64,000 nt of DNA from Desulfovibrionaceae bacterium (GCA_009782775.1 WRIL01000001.1:83536-147535); one strand, 5' to 3'. Shown: positions 27,547-36,466, counted from the stretch's first letter. Notes: generated by a model not told the origin, from the sequence alone. Made by a program: numbers and translations.

Positions 27547-27574
27547 TGTCGCCTGGCGACAGTTTTGTCAAAAC
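27547..27574. promoter_or_regulatory. Inverted-repeat activator sites (UAS1)
   Basis: TGTCGCCTGGCGACA (27547-27561) is a perfect palindrome with a one-base centre. Directly next to it is a second perfect one, GTTTTGTCAAAAC (27562-27574). They lie about 115-140 bases upstream of the predicted operon start. This is a probable upstream activating sequence for the divergent activator gene. Confidence 0.6.
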
Positions 27575-27662
27575 CGCTCAAAAACCTTGGAAAAGCACGA
27601 TGATTAAAGAAAAACCCGCCCCGCGCCAGGGCTATTTCATTACTCTGCCCCAGGCGACAAAG

Positions 27663-27677
27663 TGTCTTGACGCGACA
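27663..27677. promoter_or_regulatory. Second operator (UAS2), overlapping activator promoter
   Basis: TGTCTTGACGCGACA keeps the outer TGTC/GACA of the first site with the same 15-base spacing. An extra GGCGACA half-site is at 27653-27659. It overlaps the -35 box of the activator's own promoter, suggesting autoregulation. Confidence 0.5.
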
Positions 27678-27695
27678 AACAGTCTATAGTAAGAC
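27667..27695 (+). promoter_or_regulatory. Sigma-70 promoter of the PAS activator gene
   Basis: TTGACG (27667-27672), 17-base spacer, TAAGAC (27690-27695). It lies about 80 bases before the activator start and overlaps UAS2. The remainder of the 399-base intergenic region holds the sigma-54 promoter and the operators described separately. Confidence 0.5.
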
Positions 27696-27774
27696 GACAC
27701 TTATGTATGGGGATTCTCGGGCAACCTGTGCCCAAGGCCGTTTCCGGGGTTCCGGAAGCATGAAGGATGCCGCC

Positions 27775-29256
27775 ATGTCGCAACCAGCCCTTATTGAAGA
27801 ACTTTCGTCCGAGGAGCTTTCCCTGGAAAACGCCGCCCTGAAGGCCAAGATGCGGGAATTGGAACAGGATCAAAAAATACTGCGCACCCTGACCGGGATC
27901 ATTCCCGACGGCTTTCTGGTGGTGGCCCGCAACGGAAGCATCCGGGACATCAACCCCGCCTACTGCGCCTACTTCGGCACCACCAGCGACAAGGTCATCG
28001 GCATGCCGATCCTGGATCTCATCGCCAATACCAAGATGATCGAAATCATGGACAAAAACCTCACGGAAATAGACGCCATCCATGAATTCATCAAAGGGCA
28101 GACGGCCACGGGAGAACGCAAGGTGGCGGTCACGCGCCTGCCGGTCACCGATGAGGACGGCGAGATCTTCGCCAGCGTGGCTCTGGTCAAATTTTCCAGC
28201 TACACCAACAAACTGGTGCAATCGCTTCAGGAACTGGGCGAAGAAATTGAGTATTACCGCAAGGAATTGAGCCGCCACTTCATCAGCCAGTTTTCCTTCG
28301 ATTCCCTGTACACCGCCAGCCCGATCTTCCGGGAGTCCAAACGCCTGGCCGAGCGCTTCGCCAAAAGCGACCTGCCCATACTGCTGCGCGGTGAAACCGG
28401 AGCGGGCAAAGAGGTCTTCGCCAACGCCATCCACAATGCCAGTTCCCGGCGCAACGGCCCTTTCATATGCATCAACTGCGCCTCCATCCCGGCGGAACTC
28501 CTGGAATCCGAACTATTCGGCTATGCCGACGGCGCCTTTACCGGCGGCAAGCGCGGCGGCAAACGGGGCAAGTTTGAGCTGGCCAACAACGGCACCCTGC
28601 TGCTGGACGAGATCGGCGACATGCCCCTCTTCCTTCAGGCCAAGCTCCTTCGGGTGCTCCAAAGCAACATCGTGGACAAGGTGGGAGGAGAAACCCCCAT
28701 TCTGCTCAACGTGCGCATTCTGGCGACCACCAATCGCAACCTGGAACAAAAGATCGAAGACAACAGCTTCCGCGAGGACCTGTATTACCGCCTGAACGTG
28801 CTCTCGGTCACCGTGCCGCCTCTGCGCGACCACAAGGAGGACATCCCGGCCCTGGTTTATGAATTTCTGGGGGAACTGAACCAGAAATACTCCCGCAACC
28901 TGAGCATCTCACAGGAAACTCTGACCTGCCTCCAGAAATATTCCTGGTCCGGCAATATCCGCGAACTGAAAAATGTGGTGGGCCGGGCCTTTATGACCAC
29001 AGAGGAAAATTTCATCGAGCCCGAGAACCTGCCTCCTTACCTGTTCATGGCCCTGGGCAAATCCCAGGATGACGAAGGCGGCGGCGAACTGTTCCTGAAG
29101 CATGAACGCGAGGCAATCCTGGCCGCCCTGCGCAAGCAGCACTTCAACTGCGCCAGGGTCGCCAAGAGCCTGGGTTTGCACCGCGCCACCCTGTACGCCA
29201 AGATGAAGCGCTACGGCATAAAAATCAAGGAACTGCGCGATACCGCGCTCAGATAG
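27775..29256 (+). CDS. PAS-domain sigma-54 activator of the acyl-CoA operon
   Basis: 493 residues from the ATG at 27775, chosen for its AAGGA site seven bases upstream; ATG 27760 is the alternative. A short coiled coil leads to a PAS sensor (about 25-140, IPDGFLVVARNGSIRDINPAYCAYFG). The AAA+ domain (about 170-405) has Walker A GETGAGKE, Walker B GTLLLDEIGD and an arginine-finger region. A Fis-type HTH ends the protein (FNCARVAKSLGLHRATLYAKMKRYGI). The sigma-54 contact loop reads GAFTGG instead of GAFTGA. It is transcribed away from the acyl-CoA operon. The palindromes between them and the operon's -24/-12 promoter make it the likely activator, with an unknown ligand sensed by PAS. Confidence 0.92.
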   Translation: MSQPALIEELSSEELSLENAALKAKMRELEQDQKILRTLTGIIPDGFLVVARNGSIRDINPAYCAYFGTTSDKVIGMPILDLIANTKMIEIMDKNLTEIDAIHEFIKGQTATGERKVAVTRLPVTDEDGEIFASVALVKFSSYTNKLVQSLQELGEEIEYYRKELSRHFISQFSFDSLYTASPIFRESKRLAERFAKSDLPILLRGETGAGKEVFANAIHNASSRRNGPFICINCASIPAELLESELFGYADGAFTGGKRGGKRGKFELANNGTLLLDEIGDMPLFLQAKLLRVLQSNIVDKVGGETPILLNVRILATTNRNLEQKIEDNSFREDLYYRLNVLSVTVPPLRDHKEDIPALVYEFLGELNQKYSRNLSISQETLTCLQKYSWSGNIRELKNVVGRAFMTTEENFIEPENLPPYLFMALGKSQDDEGGGELFLKHEREAILAALRKQHFNCARVAKSLGLHRATLYAKMKRYGIKIKELRDTALR

Positions 29257-29391
29257 ACGGTCCCGGCGCATGCTCCGGTCATGGACACGGACAGCCGCCC
29301 GCCTTGCCCCGCAAATATTAAAAAAATCCGCTTTGCTATTTTCTAGATTATGTCATAATATTGACGTAAAAGGGCCGAGGGATTCAGGCTT

Positions 29392-30456
29392 ATGAACACT
29401 GGGATTATCGGGCAAAGCGCCGCCTTCAGAGATATATTCCGTTTACTGGAAAGAGTCGCGCCCACGGACAGCACGGTGCTGGTCACCGGCGAATCCGGCA
29501 CGGGTAAAGAACTGGTGGTGCGCGCCTTGCATGAACGGAGCGGACGCAAGGACAAGCCCTTCGTGCCCATAAACTGCGGGGCCATTCCCAAAGATTTACT
29601 GGAATCCGAACTCTTCGGGCATGAAAAGGGAGCCTTCACCCATGCCTTGCGCTCCAGACCGGGGCGTTTTGAACTCGCGGACAGCGGAACGATTTTTCTG
29701 GACGAAATCGGCGAGATGGATATCAGTCTGCAGGTGAAAATCCTGCGAGTGCTCCAGGAAAAAGAGATCGAGCGGGTAGGCGGCAATGGAGCGAGACGGG
29801 TGGACGTGCGTATTGTGGCGGCCACCAACCGCGACCTGGAAGAAGAGGTTTCAGCCGGACGTTTCCGGGAAGATTTGTTCTACAGGCTCAACGTCATTCC
29901 CCTGCACCTGCCGCCCTTGAGGGAGCGGGGCGGCGACATCGCCATGCTGGCCGACCATTTCATAGCTGCTTTCAGCCGCAAGACCGGACGCCCCAAACTG
30001 GCCTTCCAGCCGGAGACCAGACGCGCCCTGGAGCATTATACCTGGCCGGGGAACGTGCGCGAACTGGAAAATATCATGGAGCGTCTGGCCGTGCTCTGTG
30101 AAGCCGACCTGGTAAGGCCGGAGGATTTGCCGGCCAAGATCCTGGAACAGGACGGAGTGCGCGAGGCCATGCGCTCCATGCCGCAACCGTCCGCTCTGGA
30201 GGCGCCTCCTCCCGAACCGGCGCAGCCGGTTTCGGCGGCAGGCAGGCGGAACGGTCAGGCCGCCTTTGTCTGGCCAACGCTGGCGGACTTGAGCAAATAC
30301 CAGCTCAACCTCAAGGATTTTCTGGACCAGATTGAAGAACGCCTCTTGCTGGAGGCTTTGGAGAACGCCGCCGGGGTCAAGAACCAGGCCGCGGAGATTT
30401 TGGGGATCAAGAGGACCACCTTGATCGAAAAACTGAAGAAAAGAAACATGGAATAG
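29392..30456 (+). CDS. Sigma-54 activator lacking a sensor domain (GAFTHA loop)
   Basis: 354 residues. The AAA+ domain starts almost at the N-terminus ([19 protein letters not shown]), with Walker A GESGTGKE, Walker [11 protein letters not shown] and [21 protein letters not shown]. There is no receiver, PAS or GAF domain, so control must come from a partner protein or from expression level. The loop that contacts sigma-54 reads GAFTHA in place of GAFTGA. A linker rich in Pro and Ala is followed by a Fis-type HTH ([23 protein letters not shown]). The gene directly downstream has a sigma-54 promoter and is a likely target. Confidence 0.92.
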   Translation: MNTGIIGQSAAFRDIFRLLERVAPTDSTVLVTGESGTGKELVVRALHERSGRKDKPFVPINCGAIPKDLLESELFGHEKGAFTHALRSRPGRFELADSGTIFLDEIGEMDISLQVKILRVLQEKEIERVGGNGARRVDVRIVAATNRDLEEEVSAGRFREDLFYRLNVIPLHLPPLRERGGDIAMLADHFIAAFSRKTGRPKLAFQPETRRALEHYTWPGNVRELENIMERLAVLCEADLVRPEDLPAKILEQDGVREAMRSMPQPSALEAPPPEPAQPVSAAGRRNGQAAFVWPTLADLSKYQLNLKDFLDQIEERLLLEALENAAGVKNQAAEILGIKRTTLIEKLKKRNME

Positions 30457-30528
30457 GCGCCCCGTAACCGTCTTGCTGCAAAAATTTTATGGAAAAAACG
30501 CTGAAAACCGCGGACAAAGCCCGCGCAG

Positions 30529-30543
30529 GGCATGGATATTGCA
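30529..30543 (+). promoter_or_regulatory. Sigma-54 promoter of the TPR protein gene
   Basis: GGCATGGATATTGCA: GG (30529-30530) and GC (30541-30542) are ten bases apart, GGCA fits the -24 box and TTGCA the -12 box. The start would be near 30554, 44 bases before the TPR gene. It lies 72 bases after the stop of a sigma-54 activator gene. Confidence 0.65.
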
Positions 30544-30597
30544 AATAAAAACCTTTGAAGGTCTTTGGGCGAAAAATGCCCTGACGGAAGTGAGGAA

Positions 30598-33500
30598 ATG
30601 ATCGGCAGACTCGGCCTTTTTACAGCGGGGATTCTCCTGCTGGCCTATGGCGAAGCTGGGGCCCTTTCCGCAGAATGGCGCGACCTGGGTAATCGCGAGC
30701 GTCTGGTGGTCCGATTGTCCCAGGAGGACGGCCGGGTGGAGGTGCTTCGGGATGACTCCCGGAGCCTTGCGTTGATCTTCTCTTCCGGACGGCGGACATT
30801 CAGCCTGGAGGCTCCGGCCGAAGCCGGACTTTTCGACGGCCTGAACCCTGCGGAAACCGGGCTCGGCCTCAGGGTGAAAAGCGCGGCCTTCGGCTATATC
30901 GTAACCAGACCCCAAAAAGACCTTTTGCAGGTGGATTTGTTTGAGGACCCTCTTGGGCTGCGCTGGAGCAAGGACTTACTCGGGCCGCCGCCCGAATCCG
31001 CCCCAAAGCCCGAACCGCCCGCCCAGCCCCTGGTCCGGGTGCCGGAACCACCCGCTACGCCGGTAGAACCCTCTTCTGTTTTTTCGCGTAAACTGGACGG
31101 CGCTGAAGATTCCCCGGAAGCCGCCCAGGGGGAAAATATCTCAGCGCCCGTTGTCCTGCCCCCGGCGGTGACTCCCTCCCCCACGGATACGCAGGCGTCA
31201 TCCGTTCCGGAAGCGGCCTCCGCGCCGCCCGTGCCCACGCTCCCTCCTCCGCCCGTGGGGCGCAATGTCAGTTCCGCCGGGACGGCCAATGCCCCGACAA
31301 TCAGCGCCGAACAAGATGGAGAGGATAACCGGCTGCCCGTCTGGCCGCCCATGGAAATGCCGGTCATGCGCCCGCCGCCTCCGCCGCCCGCCTCTGAACC
31401 TTCAAGCGGACGAAGCCCTTCCAGTCTTTCTCAGGTTATGGCCTTTCTGGACATGCTTGTGCCCTGGAGCGCCACCCCGGCCCTGGCGGCTTCCCCCGGC
31501 CAGGACGACGGTTACCACGAAGAGGAAGCCACCTTTGCCTATAGGGCCAAACTGAATACCAAGCGCGATCCCAACTGGGTGGAGCAGAAAATTCCGGTTA
31601 AATTGCGCGTGCCCAATTCCGCGGCCCGCAATCCAGCCTCCATGCCCCCGGCCGCGCCCGCCGCCCCGCCCGTTTCCCAGGCAGCCACGCCGGGAACGGA
31701 CCTGCCTCCCCCTCCTCCGCCCATGCCGCCTGTGCAAGATATGCCGCCGGCTCCGCCGCCGCCACCGGCCATGCCGGAACAAAACCAGATGCCCGCGCCG
31801 CCTGTGCAAGACGCTCCCCCGGCCCCGCCGCCGCCACCCATGCCGCCTGTGCAAGATATGCCGCCGGCTCCGCCGCCGCCACCGGCCATGCCGGAACAAA
31901 ACCAGATGCCCGCGCCGCCGGAAGCGGGCCCGCCGCCGCCGGATCAGTCCACCCAGGCCCGGATGCCCGTTTCTTCTTCCGGCCAGGCGCAGACGCCCAA
32001 TACGGCTAAGGCAGCCCCGGCGGACTCCGGCAAGACGGTGATCTATGTAGATGAAAAAGGCAACCCGGTGGCGCCGCCCCTGGACCCTGAGGACACCATG
32101 AAGAGCGCGGCGACATCCATAGATATCGGCGAGTATGACATAGCCATCCCCCTGCTCCGTAAACTGCTCCTCCAGCACAACTTGGACCAGAGCCAGCGTG
32201 AACTCGCCCTGCACCGCCTGGCGGACGCGACCTTTTTCATGTACGAAAACAACCTTGCCGCACATTTCCAGGACGTCCAGGATACAACCATCGCGGCCAT
32301 AAATTTCAATTCCCAGTCCAGGCGCAATGCCCCGGCCTATCTGCGCTTGGGCTACCTGAACCTGAAGGTGGAAAATTCCTATGAAGCCGCGGCTTATTTT
32401 AACCTCCTGCGCCAGAAATACCCCTACTTTGAAAATATCTCCCTGACCTATTATTATTGGGGCGATTACCAGTATGAGCGCGGCAACCTGAACGAAGCCA
32501 TTGAGCAGTTCAACTATGTGGTGCAGAACTACCCCGACCACCGCATTTCCCGCGACGCCGCCCTGGGTCTGGCCCGCAGCTACTACCGCATGGGAGCCTT
32601 CCAGGATGCTTACCAGATCATGGAATTCGCCGAACTGCGCTGGCCTTCCTTTTATCTGGAATATCCGCAGGTGCTCACTCTGATGGGAGATATCGCCTAC
32701 CGCACCAAAAACCTGGATAAGGCGAGAGCTTCCTACTGGCTCTATATGAACCTGATGGCCGACCCGGAAGACGGGGATATCATTCTCACCCGCCTCGGCG
32801 ATATCTACATGACCAGCAAGTACCACAACGCCGCGGTACAAGTGTACGATGAATCGGTGAAGCGCTATCCCGCCAGGGATGGAGGCGTCATAGCCCTGAT
32901 GCGCCTGGCCGAAGACGGCATCTACGACGACCCTACCGTGAACAGGATGTACCGGGTTTTTGACCGCCCCTTTGACCGCCGCCCTTCCGAAGCCTACCGG
33001 ACCATCATCCGCGAATACCCCAACAGCCCGCTGGTCACCCTGGCCAAACTGAAACTGGCCATGTGGAACCTCTGGCAGAAGGAATACCTGAACGCCATTG
33101 ATCTGTGCTCGGAAATTGTCGCCGATACCCCCAACAGCCCACTGGCCCCGCGCGCCCGCGAGGTGGCTCTGGGGGCCTTCACCCTGCTCTCCGCCGGAGA
33201 CGTGAATGACAAACGCTACGCCAGGGCGCGCGAAATCTGGCAGCGTTACCCCATCCTGCGCACCCAGGAAGAATTTCTTACCCCGGACAGCCGCCTGGCC
33301 CTGGCGGTGAGCCAATGGAACAGCAGCTACCAGGACGAGGCCCTGAACACGCTACAGCCTTTCTTTTACGGCAACAAGATCGGGGAAATTTCCGAAATGG
33401 CCATTTACCTGGCCCTGAACATCCTTACCGACAACCTGCGCTGGGAACAGATCATCGAAATGGCCCAGCGCATCGAGCTCTGGGAACTCACCCCCCAGGC

Positions 33501-34056
33501 CCACGGGCAGATGGACTACGCCCTGGCCCTGGCTTACGAAAACACCGACCGACCGGATAACGCCGCCCCCATCTGGCGGCGCCTGTATGCCCAGCAAAGC
33601 CTGCCGCCGGCCCAGCAGGCCAATGCCGCTTTTTACTTCGGACGCAGCGTGGAACGAGGGCGTGACCTGGAAGGCGCTTATTACATCGGCCAGGAGGCCC
33701 TGAAGCAACTCCGGGAAATGGCTGCGGTCAACCCGGACTTGGCGGATAACGAAAAAATCCGCACCCAACTGCTTTCCTTGCTGAATATTGCCGAAAATGC
33801 CGGGCAGCTCAAAGAGGCCATGGGCTACGCCGACCAATACCTAAGTTATGCCGCGGAAGGCTCCATAGAACAACAGGCCGTGCTCTACCAGCTCTCCCGT
33901 CTGCACCGTAAACGCGGAGATACCGCGGATTGGGTGCGTATGCTGGAAGAACTCTCCAGCAAATACCCAAGCTCGGTGTACGGCCGCACGGCCGCCTCCG
34001 AACTCTCCAGTTACCGCTTGGGCAATGACGCCGCCAAGTTTTCCTCGGGGATATGA
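30598..34056 (+). CDS. Giant proline-rich TPR envelope protein
   Basis: 1,152 residues from the ATG at 30598, which gives a good signal peptide (MIGRLGLFTAGILLLAYGEAGALS); an ATG 33 bases upstream would spoil it. An N-terminal beta-rich domain of about 110 residues ends in VTRPQKDLLQVDLFEDP. About 350 residues rich in Pro, Ala and Ser follow, with a tandem proline-rich repeat. The C-terminal about 650 residues are helical TPR-like repeats (YLRLGYLNLKVENSYEAAAYF, YYWGDYQYERGNLNEAIEQF, YPNSPLVTLAKLKLAMWNL). This suggests a periplasmic scaffold that spans or binds peptidoglycan and assembles other proteins. Family not recognised beyond TPR. It is probably switched on by sigma-54 and the adjacent activator. 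Confidence 0.85.
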   Translation: MIGRLGLFTAGILLLAYGEAGALSAEWRDLGNRERLVVRLSQEDGRVEVLRDDSRSLALIFSSGRRTFSLEAPAEAGLFDGLNPAETGLGLRVKSAAFGYIVTRPQKDLLQVDLFEDPLGLRWSKDLLGPPPESAPKPEPPAQPLVRVPEPPATPVEPSSVFSRKLDGAEDSPEAAQGENISAPVVLPPAVTPSPTDTQASSVPEAASAPPVPTLPPPPVGRNVSSAGTANAPTISAEQDGEDNRLPVWPPMEMPVMRPPPPPPASEPSSGRSPSSLSQVMAFLDMLVPWSATPALAASPGQDDGYHEEEATFAYRAKLNTKRDPNWVEQKIPVKLRVPNSAARNPASMPPAAPAAPPVSQAATPGTDLPPPPPPMPPVQDMPPAPPPPPAMPEQNQMPAPPVQDAPPAPPPPPMPPVQDMPPAPPPPPAMPEQNQMPAPPEAGPPPPDQSTQARMPVSSSGQAQTPNTAKAAPADSGKTVIYVDEKGNPVAPPLDPEDTMKSAATSIDIGEYDIAIPLLRKLLLQHNLDQSQRELALHRLADATFFMYENNLAAHFQDVQDTTIAAINFNSQSRRNAPAYLRLGYLNLKVENSYEAAAYFNLLRQKYPYFENISLTYYYWGDYQYERGNLNEAIEQFNYVVQNYPDHRISRDAALGLARSYYRMGAFQDAYQIMEFAELRWPSFYLEYPQVLTLMGDIAYRTKNLDKARASYWLYMNLMADPEDGDIILTRLGDIYMTSKYHNAAVQVYDESVKRYPARDGGVIALMRLAEDGIYDDPTVNRMYRVFDRPFDRRPSEAYRTIIREYPNSPLVTLAKLKLAMWNLWQKEYLNAIDLCSEIVADTPNSPLAPRAREVALGAFTLLSAGDVNDKRYARAREIWQRYPILRTQEEFLTPDSRLALAVSQWNSSYQDEALNTLQPFFYGNKIGEISEMAIYLALNILTDNLRWEQIIEMAQRIELWELTPQAHGQMDYALALAYENTDRPDNAAPIWRRLYAQQSLPPAQQANAAFYFGRSVERGRDLEGAYYIGQEALKQLREMAAVNPDLADNEKIRTQLLSLLNIAENAGQLKEAMGYADQYLSYAAEGSIEQQAVLYQLSRLHRKRGDTADWVRMLEELSSKYPSSVYGRTAASELSSYRLGNDAAKFSSGI
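31720..31919 (+). repeat. 83-bp perfect direct repeat in proline-rich region
   Basis: Bases 31720-31802 recur exactly at 31837-31919 (offset 117 bases, 39 codons). Each copy encodes PMPPVQDMPPAPPPPP followed by AMPEQNQMPAPP. The perfect identity and in-frame spacing indicate a recent tandem duplication and a length-variable linker. Confidence 0.85.
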
Positions 34057-34215
34057 TTTTTTTAGCATTTTACATTTTTTCAAAGTCTGGTAATGGCTCA
34101 GTTTCCGGGAAGGCTCCGCCATTTCCGGAAACCGGGCCTTGTCATTGAAGGCCTCCATGAAATTAGGCAAAGGCGTTTAAGCGGAACCTGAACCACAAGC
34201 GCAAAGGGGAAAGAA

Positions 34216-35274
34216 ATGAAAAAAACGCTCTATCTACTGTCGGTGACATTATTATCAGCAAGCGTCATGATAATGACCCCGCATAGAGCAGAGGCAGCGG
34301 CAACCAAGGAAGTTGTGATCTTCAACTGGAGCGATTACATCCCGGAAGAGGTACTGAATGACTTTACCAAGGAAACCGGGATCAATGTCGTCTATTCGAC
34401 CTATGAATCCAACGAGAGCATGTTTTCCAAGCTACAGGTGATTGGCGCGGGAAAAGCCGGATATGACATCGTTGTTCCCAGCACCTACTATATAAACATG
34501 CTGAAGGAACAAAACCTCATTCAAAAACTGGATCTCTCCAAGGTCGGCAACATAAAACACCTTGATCCCAAATTTCTGGATCAGGATTACGATAAAGGCA
34601 ACGCTTACAGCATACCCTATATGTGGGGCGGGGTAGGCATCCTGGTGAACACCGAAAAAGTGAAAACCGAGGTAAGTTCCTGGGCGGACCTGGCCAACCC
34701 GGATTTCGCGGGAAAGCTCCTCCTGTCCGATGACTTGCGGGATTTATTCGGTATGGCCCTGAAGGCCAACAAGCTTTCCCCCAACACGGACGACGACGCG
34801 GATTTGAAAGTGGCCTATGAATGGCTGCGCGAGATCAAACCCCTGGTGCGGGTATTTTCCTCACAGATCAAACCCCCGGTTATGGGCGACGAGGTGACCG
34901 TCGGCATGGGCTGGAACGGCGATGTCCTGCTCATCCAGGAAGAAAAGCCGGAAATCAGCTTTATCTGGCCCAAGGAAGGAACCCTGGTCTGGGTGGACAG
35001 CTTCGTTCTCCTCAAGGGCGCGCCCAACCTGGAGAACGCCTATAAATTCATCGACTACATGCTGCGCCCTGAGGTGGCGGTCAAGTGCGTGGAAGAATAC
35101 ATGTATTCCACCCCCAATGTCTCGGCCTTGAAGCTCCTGCCCGAGGAGCTGGTCAATAACCCGGTCTTTCTCCCCACCGAGGAAGATTTGGCCGGCAGCG
35201 ACTTCCTTTTGGATATCGGACAGGGCATACGCCTCTATTCCGACTACTGGGAACAGCTCCTGCACGGCAAATAA
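34216..35274 (+). CDS. PotD-like polyamine/ABC substrate-binding protein
   Basis: 352 residues with a cleavable signal peptide ending near HRAEAAA. The mature protein starts EVVIFNWSDYIPEEVLNDFTKETGINV, the hallmark of spermidine/putrescine-binding PotD/PotF proteins. SIPYMWGGVGILVN and MGWNGDVLLIQEE follow as in that family. SD GGGGAAAG precedes the ATG. No permease or ATPase genes are adjacent, so its membrane partner lies elsewhere. Polyamine specificity is inferred from family similarity only. Confidence 0.9.
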   Translation: MKKTLYLLSVTLLSASVMIMTPHRAEAAATKEVVIFNWSDYIPEEVLNDFTKETGINVVYSTYESNESMFSKLQVIGAGKAGYDIVVPSTYYINMLKEQNLIQKLDLSKVGNIKHLDPKFLDQDYDKGNAYSIPYMWGGVGILVNTEKVKTEVSSWADLANPDFAGKLLLSDDLRDLFGMALKANKLSPNTDDDADLKVAYEWLREIKPLVRVFSSQIKPPVMGDEVTVGMGWNGDVLLIQEEKPEISFIWPKEGTLVWVDSFVLLKGAPNLENAYKFIDYMLRPEVAVKCVEEYMYSTPNVSALKLLPEELVNNPVFLPTEEDLAGSDFLLDIGQGIRLYSDYWEQLLHGK

Positions 35275-35294
35275 AACCCGGCGTCTTTTCGCTT

Positions 35295-35337
35295 CCATAG
35301 GCTTCCAGGGGATCTCCGGCCCCTTGGAAGCCTATGG
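35295..35337 (+). terminator. Long hairpin after the PotD-like gene
   Basis: CCATAGGCTTCCAGGGG (35295-35311) pairs with 35320-35337 over 17 bp with one bulged A, around an eight-base loop. No U-tract follows. It is a likely 3'-end stabiliser or factor-assisted terminator for the PotD-like transcript. Confidence 0.5.
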
Positions 35338-35374
35338 CGTATAAGTGCCCAAAGCCGAGGCAATCTTGACAAAA

Positions 35375-35427
35375 CGCCCTCCTGAGGAGAAGCTGCACGA
35401 ATCTTTGGCAAACATTACCGGAGGGCG
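35375..35427 (+). promoter_or_regulatory. SD-sequestering hairpin, riboswitch-like leader
   Basis: CGCCCTCC (35375-35382) pairs perfectly with GGAGGGCG (35420-35427), which contains the ribosome-binding site three bases before the ATG at 35431. The same anti-SD arm can instead pair locally: CTCC (35379-35382) with GGAG (35386-35389) over a TGA loop, which would free the SD. This layout suits translational control, for example by molybdenum cofactor. I could not match it to the known Moco motif by eye. Confidence 0.5.
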
Positions 35428-35430
35428 CGC

Positions 35431-36453
35431 ATGCAATCCATACCTACCAAGCAGGCCGTGGGGCTGGTTCTCTGTCACGACATCACCGAGATCGTGCCGG
35501 GCAACCACAAGAAGGCGGCCTTCAAAAAAGGTCATATCGTGCTGGAGGAGGATATTCCGCATCTTCTGCGCCTCGGCAAGGAACATCTTTTTGTCTGGAG
35601 TGAAAACCCCGAGGGGCAGGTGCATGAGGACGAGGCCGCCCGCCGCCTAGTCCGCGCCTTCTGCGGCGAAAACCTGAGCTTCAGCGAACCCTCTGAGGGT
35701 CGGATCAACATCCGCTCCTCCATCCAGGGGCTTTTGGCCATCAACCTGAACCTGCTGGCAACCCTCAATGACATCCCTCTCCTGAGCGTAGCCACCGCCT
35801 CCTCCTTGCGGGAGGTGCATCCCGGACAACTGGTGGCCGGGACCAGGGTCATTCCCCTGTGCGCGCCTGAAGAAAGCGTGGCCGGAGCGGAACTGCTCTG
35901 CAAAGAACACGGCCCCCTGCTGCGCGTGCTGCCCTTTGCCCCCCACAAGGTCGGGGTAGTGGCCACCGGCAGCGAAGTTTGCTCAGGCCGCGTGGAAGAC
36001 GGCTTTACCCCGGTGCTGACCCGCAAATTCACGGACTGGGGGTCCATCATCCACCACCGCGCCCTGTCGCCCGACAATACCGAAGGCATAGCCTCCGCCA
36101 TCCGGGAGGCCCTGGCCCAAGGCTCCTCTCTGGTAGCCGTCACCGGCGGCATGAGCGTGGACCCGGACGACAGAACCCCGGCGGCCATCCGGTCCGTCTG
36201 CGGGGAAGTGGTCAGCTACGGCGCGCCGGTGATGCCGGGGGCCATGTTCATGCTCGGCTATCACCGGAAAATACCGATCCTGGGCCTGCCGGGCTGCGTC
36301 ATGTACCAGAAGGCCAGCATCTTTGACCTCATCCTGCCACGCCTCCTGGCCGGGCAGCGCCTGACCAGACGCGACTTCACCAGCCTGGCCCACGGCGGCC
36401 TATGCAACGAATGCCCGGAATGCGTTTTTCCCGATTGTTCTTTTGGAAGATAA
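35431..36453 (+). CDS. MoeA/MoaB-like molybdopterin-binding protein
   Basis: 340 residues, ATG with GGAGGG. The C-terminal half is a MoCF (MoaB/Mog/MoeA) domain: [37 protein letters not shown] and [24 protein letters not shown], a typical molybdopterin-binding fold. The N-terminal half resembles the first domain of MoeA-like proteins. The tail has four Cys in [15 protein letters not shown], seen in some clostridial and deltaproteobacterial members, and it may bind metal or an Fe-S cluster. The role is probably insertion or sensing of molybdenum (or tungsten) cofactor. It leads an operon with the HerA-like ATPase and the DUF4139 protein. Confidence 0.85.
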   Translation: MQSIPTKQAVGLVLCHDITEIVPGNHKKAAFKKGHIVLEEDIPHLLRLGKEHLFVWSENPEGQVHEDEAARRLVRAFCGENLSFSEPSEGRINIRSSIQGLLAINLNLLATLNDIPLLSVATASSLREVHPGQLVAGTRVIPLCAPEESVAGAELLCKEHGPLLRVLPFAPHKVGVVATGSEVCSGRVEDGFTPVLTRKFTDWGSIIHHRALSPDNTEGIASAIREALAQGSSLVAVTGGMSVDPDDRTPAAIRSVCGEVVSYGAPVMPGAMFMLGYHRKIPILGLPGCVMYQKASIFDLILPRLLAGQRLTRRDFTSLAHGGLCNECPECVFPDCSFGR

Positions 36454-36466
36454 CAAGGAGACTATC

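Noticed and set aside
31402..33315. 637-codon minus-strand frame over the TPR gene
   Set aside because: It is a shadow of GC-rich coding sequence and becomes Arg/His-rich opposite the proline-rich repeats.
34101..34132. 8-bp inverted repeat (GTTTCCGG) after the TPR gene as a terminator
   Set aside because: Loop is 16 bases and no U-run follows; it is only a weak possibility.
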